Assembly: GCA_027039465.1 (NCBI GenBank)
Contig: JALWEA010000357.1
Location: 1 to 10,152 of the forward strand
Direction: 5' to 3'
Length of the DNA stretch: 10,152 nt
DNA from: Calditrichia bacterium
GTDB lineage: Bacteria; Calditrichota; Calditrichia; Calditrichales; Calditrichaceae
Shown: positions 1-5,282 of the stretch, piece by piece
Layout of the letters: every line of letters starts with the position of its first letter
Position numbering within the stretch: position 1 is the stretch's first letter
Made by a program: the position numbers and the translations under genes
Notes under the pieces: model-generated
Told to the model about the DNA's origin: nothing
Database searches by the model: none
What the model saw: only the letters and a program-made list of their open reading frames with translations

Positions 1-1386
1 GTGTTTTTCTGTTTTTAAACGATAGTAATAGGTGCCGCTCGGTAAATGATCCGCTTTAAAAAGAACTTCATGGTAACCGGCTTTTTGTTTTTGATTAAGC
101 AACGTTGTAATAAACTGTCCCTTCACGTTGAATAAATCGATCTTGACCCGTGATTGATTTTCCAGGTTGTAACGAATGGCCGTTGAAGGATTAAAAGGAT
201 TGGGGTAATTCCCGAACAATCGGAATTTTTTGCCCAATAATCCTTTGTGATCTTCAATACCCGTTGCCGTAGTACTTACGGAAAAATCCTGATAAAGCGT
301 ATCGTAAGCGCCGACGGCAAAAAATTTGAGCCGTACTTTGGCGGAATCATTGGCATCGGCGGCCGTGTAAACGGTTAATGTGTAAGCCAGACTGTCCATG
401 GGCGCAATAGCGGATTGCACGGAATCCGTGTTGGGCCCGACACAAACGTCAAAACAAATCGAGCTGCTCCAACCTTCGGGCAATTGATTTAAAACGCGGA
501 TCAAATTTACCGTTACCAAAGAATCCGTTAAATTGAACACGTAGCCGCCCAATTCAAAACTGTCACCGGCTTCGCCGGAGGCGGCGGAAATGGTGTGCCC
601 GAGTTTAAGCGCAGCTTCTTGAATGGTGGAAACATCAAACCAAAGCGAGTCCTTGTAACCGGAAACCAGGTCTTCAAAGCGCAGCAGTGTTTTTCCGCTG
701 TCCGGGATTTGATCGGTATTGAAGGTGATGTCGAAAAAGGCACTGTCTCCGGCATTGATACCCACCGGATCGGGTTTGTCCACAAAAGATGGGTAACAAT
801 TACTGCCAAAGCAAAGTGTGGTGGCCCAATCATCCGGAATATTGTTTTGCACGCGCGTCATCTGGATGACTACGGCATCGGAAGTATTGTTATGAACATA
901 ACCTTCCAGAACAAACGATTGGCCTGGCTTGCCGTGATCACTTGTTTTTGGCAGATCAATCGAAAACGGTGCCGGTGTTTCGGTTTTTACGCTGAAAAGA
1001 ATCGAATCTTTTTCTCCCGATACCATGGCTTCGAATAGGAGCAAAGCCTCGCCGTAACCGGGATTATCGTCGGTATTGAATGTAATGTCAAAAAAGATGC
1101 TATCGCCAGGTTCTACGCCCACGGGATCGGGTTTGTCCACAAATGACGGATAACAGGAACTACCGAAGCATAAGGTGGTTGTCCAGCCGTCCGGAATATC
1201 ATTGGTTTTACGTGTTAATTGCACAACTTCCGAAGAGTTACCGATGTTGTGTACATAGCCTTTTAATACAAACGAACCGCCCGGATCGCCGCTTGCCGTG
1301 GTATCCGTTACATCTACGCGGAGCGTTTGTGCAAAAGCGCCTATGGAAAAAAATAGGACGATAAGGATAAAAGCTGATTTTTTCAT
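1..1386 (-). CDS. Secreted three-repeat protein with cysteine pairs and T9SS sorting domain (3' end cut by window)
   Basis: The frame is open from ATG at 1386 to base 1, giving 462 residues without a stop. Residues 1-19 form a signal peptide, with likely cleavage at AFA|Q. Three tandem units follow at about 22-140, 141-259 and 260-372. Each has a G-Y-V-(H/F)-N strand, an (L/I)P-(D/E)-x-W segment and one cysteine pair: C73/C78, C192/C197 and C311/C315. The first cysteine of each pair is exactly 119 residues after the previous one, and no other cysteine is visible. The units look like NEW3/CARDB-type beta-sandwiches, but that is a resemblance only. Residues about 385-462 are a T9SS type A domain with YPNPFNPS at 394-401. 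By comparison with the two complete copies nearby, only about ten residues are missing. The start is supported by the signal peptide and a modest upstream AGGG (1396-1399). The terminator of the preceding gene lies just upstream, so transcription is probably separate or by read-through. Function is unknown; a cell-surface role is inferred. Confidence 0.9.
   Translation of the reverse strand, partial: MKKSAFILIVLFFSIGAFAQTLRVDVTDTTASGDPGGSFVLKGYVHNIGNSSEVVQLTRKTNDIPDGWTTTLCFGSSCYPSFVDKPDPVGVEPGDSIFFDITFNTDDNPGYGEALLLFEAMVSGEKDSILFSVKTETPAPFSIDLPKTSDHGKPGQSFVLEGYVHNNTSDAVVIQMTRVQNNIPDDWATTLCFGSNCYPSFVDKPDPVGINAGDSAFFDITFNTDQIPDSGKTLLRFEDLVSGYKDSLWFDVSTIQEAALKLGHTISAASGEAGDSFELGGYVFNLTDSLVTVNLIRVLNQLPEGWSSSICFDVCVGPNTDSVQSAIAPMDSLAYTLTVYTAADANDSAKVRLKFFAVGAYDTLYQDFSVSTTATGIEDHKGLLGKKFRLFGNYPNPFNPSTAIRYNLENQSRVKIDLFNVKGQFITTLLNQKQKAGYHEVLFKADHLPSGTYYYRLKTEKH
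271..1323 (-). repeat. Three 119-codon tandem repeats inside the left-edge gene
   Basis: The units cover about 1323-967, 966-610 and 609-271. Units 1 and 2 are close at DNA level: bases 767-786 and 1124-1143 are identical over 20 bases, at an offset of 357 (119 codons). Both encode the CFGSxC-YPSFVDKPDPVG core. Unit 3 is more diverged, and its cysteine pair is CX3C instead of CX4C. This suggests an older duplication giving unit 3 and a more recent one giving units 1 and 2. Confidence 0.85.
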
Positions 1387-1393
1387 ATTAAAA

Positions 1394-1400
1394 TTCCCTA
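1394..1400 (-). promoter_or_regulatory. Ribosome binding site of the left-edge repeat gene
   Basis: On the minus strand TAGGGAA ends eight bases before the ATG at 1386. It is a weaker match than the AGGAGG used by the upstream gene, but it is the only purine-rich site in reach, and the start it serves opens directly into a good signal peptide. Confidence 0.5.
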
Positions 1401-1424
1401 TGTAAAATCAACGGAATTTTACGG

Positions 1425-1467
1425 TTAAAAATTAAAAGCGGATCGCAGCAATTCATCTGCAATCCGC
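1425..1467 (-). terminator. Intrinsic terminator after the Omp28-like gene pair
   Basis: Eleven bases after the stop codon at 1478, the minus strand has arms GCGGATTGCAG and CTGCGATCCGC (1467-1457 and 1448-1438), an 11-base stem with one G-T wobble and an 8-base loop. It is followed by TTTTAATTTTTAA. It should end the 4557-1478 transcript, although the next start codon is only about 40 bases further on. Confidence 0.85.
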
Positions 1468-1477
1468 AATATTTTTA

Positions 1478-3373
1478 TTATTTCATTAAGATCATTTTCT
1501 TGGTTGCACTAAAGGAACCGGCTTTAATGGTGTAAAAGTAAACACCACTGGCCAAATGTGTACCGTCCAACTGCACATGATATTGACCGGCATTCTGAAA
1601 GGCATTAACCAAAGTACGGATTTTTTGACCATTAATATCAAACAGGCTCAATTCCACGTATGATGCCTGCGGAAGGTCATATTGAATGGTTGTGGTCGGA
1701 TTGAACGGATTGGGGTAATTTTGTGCAAGAGCGAAGTGGCTTGGGGTATTGGCGCCGCTTTTCGTAATGGCGTTCGGTTCATTACCCAAATTAACCTTAT
1801 TGGCTACCAAAACTTCCTTACTATCATCGTTTTGCACAAAAGCGATCAGTTCGCAGTTTTCTTTTACAACACCATCGGGGATATCAAAACTGATGGAATT
1901 GGTCACTTCCGTACCCACATCGGCCGGATAGTCATTGTTCCATACTTTTGTACCGTTTTCATCGGGAATCATTAAACGTTCCACGAAATGCAGGGAGTCC
2001 ATGGATGTTTCCCAGTTGTAAGCAATATGAGATTCGCACAAGGCCCAACGGATGTACAAATTTTTTAAAGTAATTACTGCCTGATAGGTAATAGTGGCAG
2101 TTGCATTAATGGTGTTAGCGCCATTTTCCGTCCAAACAATATCCATGGTCAAGGGGGTGTATTCCTGACGTTCGGCCAAATATTTTTGCTCGTAACCGTT
2201 GTAAACACCGGTCCAATCGCTGCCTGCTGACGCTCCGCCCACTTGCCAACGATCGCCGCCAAAAATACAGGTCGGGAAGGCATTGACACCGTAATAACTC
2301 CGACGTGCGGAAGCATAGGAATTATCAAACGGATCGTTCCCGGAATAGCCGCCATGATAGGCAATTATGGCTACATTGTCCGGATACGTTTCATACAAGC
2401 TATCCAATGCTTCGGCTGCGCCGGGGCAATAGGTACATTCGGTATCGGTGAATTCTTCGGGTAAAACCACTTCCTTTTGTCCGGGATAAGAATTAATAAA
2501 TTTGGTAGCAACATCATTCGATGCATCCATATCGCCGCTTAATTTTGTGCGCACATAATATTTGTATCCGACCTGTCCAAACGTGTAATCCGGAAAAGAT
2601 ACTTGAAAATGATCGCCCGGCGCCAAATCGGTAACGGTTGCGGTGCTGATTGCCGTTTCTTCGCCGTACCAATCGTAATATCCAAATTCAACATCGAACG
2701 TTTCGGTATTTTTACCTTCGTTTTTAACCGTAGCTTTAGGGGTAACGGTTGTATTCGGGGCGTAATGACTATCCATATCCAAAGAGAGCGCGGCTACATC
2801 GTGATCCGAGGGAACGACCACCTTAACATCATCAATGTACCATTGGTAATTTGGGCTACTGGGGTTGTGATAATGGAAAGCAACGTAAACCGTGCTTTCT
2901 CCGGCATAAGCGGAAAGATCCACTTCAACGACACTTCCGTCAAATCCCTCGATGGTATGCGTATCGGGAGTCATTTGCAAAATCGGCGTGAAAGCGGATG
3001 CATCATTATTGACGGTTGTGGAAACCTCAATGGAATTGGTGCCGCCGCTGCCTTCCCAGTTATTTTGGTCTTCGTAAAAATACAAAGTAGCGCGTGAAGT
3101 TGAAGAAAGATCCAGAACCGGAGTAACCAGCCAAATATCCTTGCCGTATACATAACTGACTTCAGCCATGGCCGAATAAGTACCCGTCCGGCTTTTGTCC
3201 GATGATTGTTTCCATGATTCCCAGGAGAAATCGGAAAATTTTGTCCATCCGCTCGGGGGAAAGCTTCCTTCAAACGATTCGTCCAAAATGGCCTGCGTCG
3301 TTTTTTGAGTTCCTGCCAAAGCCAAACCGGTTAGCAAGAAAAGAGTTAAAAAGGTAAATAGAATTTTACGCAT
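1478..3373 (-). CDS. Exported multidomain Omp28-like thioredoxin-fold protein with T9SS sorting domain
   Basis: This is a 631-residue protein predicted to be exported and anchored or released by type IX secretion. Residues 1-20 are a signal peptide (ALA|G). Residues about 28-187 resemble a cleaved-adhesin / choice-of-anchor J beta-sandwich, with ESFEGSFPPSGW at the start and YIDDVKV at the end. Residues about 190-295 resemble a CARDB domain. Residues about 299-400 are a thioredoxin-like fold of the Omp28 family, with C313-T-Y-C316 and the expected cis-proline segment AFPT (P367). A C-terminal Omp28-type beta domain follows (about 405-530, with HFVERLMIPDENG). The T9SS type A domain is at about 546-631, with YPNPFNPT at 553-560 and a C-terminal KKMILMK. 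C369, C446 and C507 are additional cysteines. It starts eight bases after the stop of the lipoprotein gene, with an AGGAGG site, so the two form an operon. A thiol-disulfide role is inferred from CxxC; Omp28-family function is poorly known and an adhesive role is also possible. Confidence 0.92.
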   Translation of the reverse strand: MRKILFTFLTLFLLTGLALAGTQKTTQAILDESFEGSFPPSGWTKFSDFSWESWKQSSDKSRTGTYSAMAEVSYVYGKDIWLVTPVLDLSSTSRATLYFYEDQNNWEGSGGTNSIEVSTTVNNDASAFTPILQMTPDTHTIEGFDGSVVEVDLSAYAGESTVYVAFHYHNPSSPNYQWYIDDVKVVVPSDHDVAALSLDMDSHYAPNTTVTPKATVKNEGKNTETFDVEFGYYDWYGEETAISTATVTDLAPGDHFQVSFPDYTFGQVGYKYYVRTKLSGDMDASNDVATKFINSYPGQKEVVLPEEFTDTECTYCPGAAEALDSLYETYPDNVAIIAYHGGYSGNDPFDNSYASARRSYYGVNAFPTCIFGGDRWQVGGASAGSDWTGVYNGYEQKYLAERQEYTPLTMDIVWTENGANTINATATITYQAVITLKNLYIRWALCESHIAYNWETSMDSLHFVERLMIPDENGTKVWNNDYPADVGTEVTNSISFDIPDGVVKENCELIAFVQNDDSKEVLVANKVNLGNEPNAITKSGANTPSHFALAQNYPNPFNPTTTIQYDLPQASYVELSLFDINGQKIRTLVNAFQNAGQYHVQLDGTHLASGVYFYTIKAGSFSATKKMILMK

Positions 3374-3384
3374 AACGCCTCCTA
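3374..3384 (-). promoter_or_regulatory. AGGAGG ribosome binding site overlapping the upstream stop codon
   Basis: On the minus strand the junction reads TAGGAGGCGTTATG: the TAG stop of the lipoprotein (3384-3382) shares its AG with the AGGAGG site (3383-3378) of the next gene, whose ATG is at 3373. This arrangement favours translational coupling, so the two Omp28-like proteins are probably made together. Confidence 0.85.
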
Positions 3385-4557
3385 ATTAACGGTTGCCTGA
3401 TATATTTTTTTTGTCGAAATATCCTGGATGAATGCGACCACATGCGCATTGGCGTAAACCCAATTTGGCCATTGCAACGAATAAGTAGTTTTGGTTGCTT
3501 TGATGGCATCCCCTTTGCGATCGCTTAAGAATTCGCGGAATACGAAGTTAAAATCTTTTAAACCGTTTGTTCCCGGCGGGTTTTCGTAATGAATATCGTC
3601 TTCGTAAATGAGCACGAACAAACGCAGTTGATCATTCTGCAAAACAGCGCTGTAATCATAAATTTCGATGTTGATTTTTAGGGAGTCGCCCGTAAAACGT
3701 TTATCGGCCGAAATGGCCAACGGAGTCGTTTGGTTAGCAATGGCATTGGCATAAGCATTTTGAATGGCGTCGTAATCGGCCGCATCCACGCCGGTCTCGC
3801 CGTTTAAACGAAGTTTGGGTAAAGTGTAAACTTTGTAATATTGAACGCGTTCGTCAACGTCTTTGGGAGAAACGTTGTAAAAAGGATCGTTGGGGGAGGG
3901 CCAGTTGGCGTAATATTCGAATAAAACATAATTCGGATCGGTATGTTCCTTGCGGAATTTTTCCAAATTTTCGGCAGAGGTCACGCACGGTTCGCAGGAA
4001 ACATTACCGAAAGATTCGAAAACAACCCTTTGCCGAATATTCAATGTGGTGTCGATTTCGGTAGTTTGGTCATTCTCTACGTTCGCTTCGATTTCGATCG
4101 GTTGGAATCCGTTCTTTTCCAAACGGACGGTGTAGGCTCCAGGGGAGAGTTGCAATGTATCCGGAGCGTAATGCCCCGTACTTTGTCCGTCAATAAAAAT
4201 TTCGGCGCCTGCCGGTTGTGAATTAATGGCAAGCTGCCCCAGATAGACTAATTTTTTCAAAGTAAAAGAAACGTTGGCTACGGAATCCGCTTTCAGTTGG
4301 ATGGCGATGGAATCCGTTAATGCTTCATAGCCGGATTTTTGGACTTTAATAATATGAAAACCAACGGGAACATTGTTAAGTGTATCAGGGGTCCAATGAA
4401 AGGTATTTTGTCCGTCTAAAAAAATTAAAGCGCTGTCCGGTTCGGAATTAACAAAAATTTTTCCGGTTTTCTGTTGTTCGTTATTCTCAACCGGCTGTTT
4501 AACGCCACAGGAAAAAACGAAAAAAACCAAAAGGAATAAAGAAAGGCCCTTCTTCAT
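3382..4557 (-). CDS. Lipoprotein with two PEGA domains and an Omp28-like thioredoxin-fold domain
   Basis: This 391-residue protein begins with a lipoprotein signal peptide. The lipobox is FVFSC, with C17 as the lipidation site, followed by a polar Q/N/E/K-rich linker. Two PEGA domains follow at about 31-101 and 105-173. Each carries the SxPxxAxIFxDGQ strand, a W/Y-x-PDTL step and a G-(F/A)-(H/Y)-x-(I/V)-x-(V/L) strand. Residues about 176-275 are thioredoxin-like, with C188-E-P-C191 and a likely cis-proline in YTLPKL (P247). The remainder, about 278-391, matches the beta domain of the downstream protein, including a related FVFREFLSDRKGD segment. So both proteins share the Omp28 core but have different N-terminal modules and anchoring. 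PEGA domains are common in surface proteins and may bind wall or glycan; that is family knowledge, not shown here. No strong Shine-Dalgarno precedes ATG 4557, but the ideal lipobox position supports this start. It is the first gene of the pair. Confidence 0.9.
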   Translation of the reverse strand: MKKGLSLFLLVFFVFSCGVKQPVENNEQQKTGKIFVNSEPDSALIFLDGQNTFHWTPDTLNNVPVGFHIIKVQKSGYEALTDSIAIQLKADSVANVSFTLKKLVYLGQLAINSQPAGAEIFIDGQSTGHYAPDTLQLSPGAYTVRLEKNGFQPIEIEANVENDQTTEIDTTLNIRQRVVFESFGNVSCEPCVTSAENLEKFRKEHTDPNYVLFEYYANWPSPNDPFYNVSPKDVDERVQYYKVYTLPKLRLNGETGVDAADYDAIQNAYANAIANQTTPLAISADKRFTGDSLKINIEIYDYSAVLQNDQLRLFVLIYEDDIHYENPPGTNGLKDFNFVFREFLSDRKGDAIKATKTTYSLQWPNWVYANAHVVAFIQDISTKKIYQATVN

Positions 4558-4595
4558 CTAAAAGCATTCCATTACTTTTTTTACTTAAATACTAT

Positions 4596-4609
4596 TTAAT
4601 CCGGATTAA
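4596..4609. promoter_or_regulatory. 14-base perfect palindrome upstream of the lipoprotein gene
   Basis: TTAATCCGGATTAA reads the same on both strands and lies about 40 bases before the ATG at 4557, within otherwise AT-rich sequence. This is a typical distance for an operator near a promoter. A regulator is not identified and the promoter hexamers are not convincing, so an operator role is a guess. Confidence 0.35.
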
Positions 4610-4681
4610 TAATTTTTTAATTTAATCATTTTTTTATTTTCAAAAAACAGATAGGTCACATTTTTAGGATTAATTAACCGA

Positions 4682-4703
4682 AATTTCGCTAAAAAACGAA
4701 ATT
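4682..4703. repeat. Small inverted repeat in the AT-rich upstream region
   Basis: Arms AATTTCG (4682-4688) and CGAAATT (4697-4703) are perfect complements around an 8-base spacer. There is no T-run placement that would make it a terminator of an annotated gene. It may be structural or a second protein-binding dyad; nothing more can be supported. Confidence 0.3.
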
Positions 4704-4825
4704 AGAAATTTATTAATTGCGAACCCATTGGCCGTTTTGCCGTGTTGTCTTATTTGGTAATAGATATTCACTTTGAACGGAGTTTCGATATTCGGGCAGG
4801 AATAATGAATATTTTGGAACCGAAA

Positions 4826-4917
4826 TGTCATTGTGAACGGAGCGAAGAATCGCTAACATTATTCAAGGCCGTTGATTATTTGGATGGGATTACTTCGTCG
4901 CTTCGCTACTATTGACA
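4826..4917. repeat. Composite inverted repeat, copy 1
   Basis: The left arm (4826-4853) reads GTCATTGTGAACGGAGCGAA and on to GAATCGC. The right arm (4887-4917), read on the other strand, gives TGTCAATAGTAGCGAAGCGA and on to GAAGTAATCCC. These are diverged versions of one sequence, approximately GTCATTGCGAGCGAAGCGA followed by CGAAGCAATC, a motif seen in intergenic repeats of various bacterial genomes. The centre contains GGCCGTTG (4867-4874). The arms are imperfect, so this looks like an old, decaying copy. Confidence 0.65.
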
Positions 4918-4955
4918 TATTAGGTTCGCAAGTTCATTATTTCAACCCATCCCCG

Positions 4956-4970
4956 TCCCGATTCTCGGGA
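4956..4970. repeat. Short hairpin between the two composite repeats
   Basis: TCCCGA (4956-4961) and TCGGGA (4965-4970) flank a 3-base spacer, giving a compact perfect stem. It is preceded by AACCCATCCCC (4944-4954), a string that recurs in front of the hairpin at 9243-9296. Confidence 0.45.
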
Positions 4971-5039
4971 TGCCCCATTAGCGATAGGCATTTGGTAAAT
5001 TGTTGAATTGAAGTGAATGCGTGCCCACTGATTTGCAAG

Positions 5040-5158
5040 GTCATTGCCGCTTGACGAGTAACTGCGACGGAACGAAGAATCCCTTACGGCCGTTGCCGCT
5101 CTGGAGGAGATTGCTTCACTCTCCCGCTCGCAGGCTCGCGGGATCGTTCGCAATGACA
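5040..5158. repeat. Composite inverted repeat, copy 2
   Basis: The left arm (about 5040-5081) starts GGTCATTGCC and ends GACGGAACGAAGAATCCC. The right arm (5104-5158), read on the minus strand, starts TGTCATTGCGAACGATCCCG and ends GAGTGAAGCAATCTCC. The centre again contains GGCCGTTG (5088-5095), as in copy 1, so the two copies are the same kind of element. The right arm carries an internal small inverted repeat, CCCGC ... GCGGG, at about 5123-5142, which may be an insertion. Confidence 0.65.
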
Positions 5159-5159
5159 G

Positions 5160-5212
5160 CCCTTAACGAATAACGGATAACGTCCCCTTAACCCTTAACT
5201 CTTAACTCTTAA
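5160..5212. repeat. 7-base tandem repeat, CYCTTAA
   Basis: Bases 5185-5212 are four consecutive heptads: CCCTTAA twice, then CTCTTAA twice. Three further, looser heptads (CCCTTAA, CGAATAA, CGGATAA) occupy 5160-5180 in the same style, with a 4-base interruption at 5181-5184. It abuts copy 2 of the composite repeat. It is not a CRISPR array, since there are no spacers. Confidence 0.75.
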
Positions 5213-5282
5213 CCCCCATTTACCATGCAACCGATTACCACCGGCGACGATAGAATACGCGAACGCCCATTGAATATCAGCA

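Larger units (their letters stand above)
4558..5282. other. 725-base intergenic region, no gene supported
   Basis: It separates the symporter from the Omp28-like operon. The part next to the operon (4558-4710) is AT-rich and probably carries its promoter and the palindromes noted separately. The middle (4826-5158) is made largely of two composite inverted repeats. The part next to the symporter (5160-5212) is a 7-base tandem repeat. A possible reading frame on the minus strand (5153-4920) is built from the repeats and has no recognisable protein features. No clear intrinsic terminator is seen after the symporter stop at 5283. Confidence 0.8.

Noticed and set aside
595..1038. 147-codon reading frame on the plus strand
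   Set aside because: It lies antisense to the repeat gene, whose frame is open over the whole stretch with a signal peptide, regular repeats and a sorting domain.
2603..3097. 164-codon reading frame on the plus strand
   Set aside because: It is antisense to the well-supported Omp28-like/T9SS gene and has no protein features of its own.
4920..5153. 77-codon reading frame on the minus strand in the intergenic region
   Set aside because: It runs through the inverted repeats, has an arginine/serine-rich repeat-derived composition and no ribosome site or domain.
4826..5212. CRISPR array
   Set aside because: There are only two diverged inverted elements and a contiguous heptad repeat, without regular spacers or cas genes.
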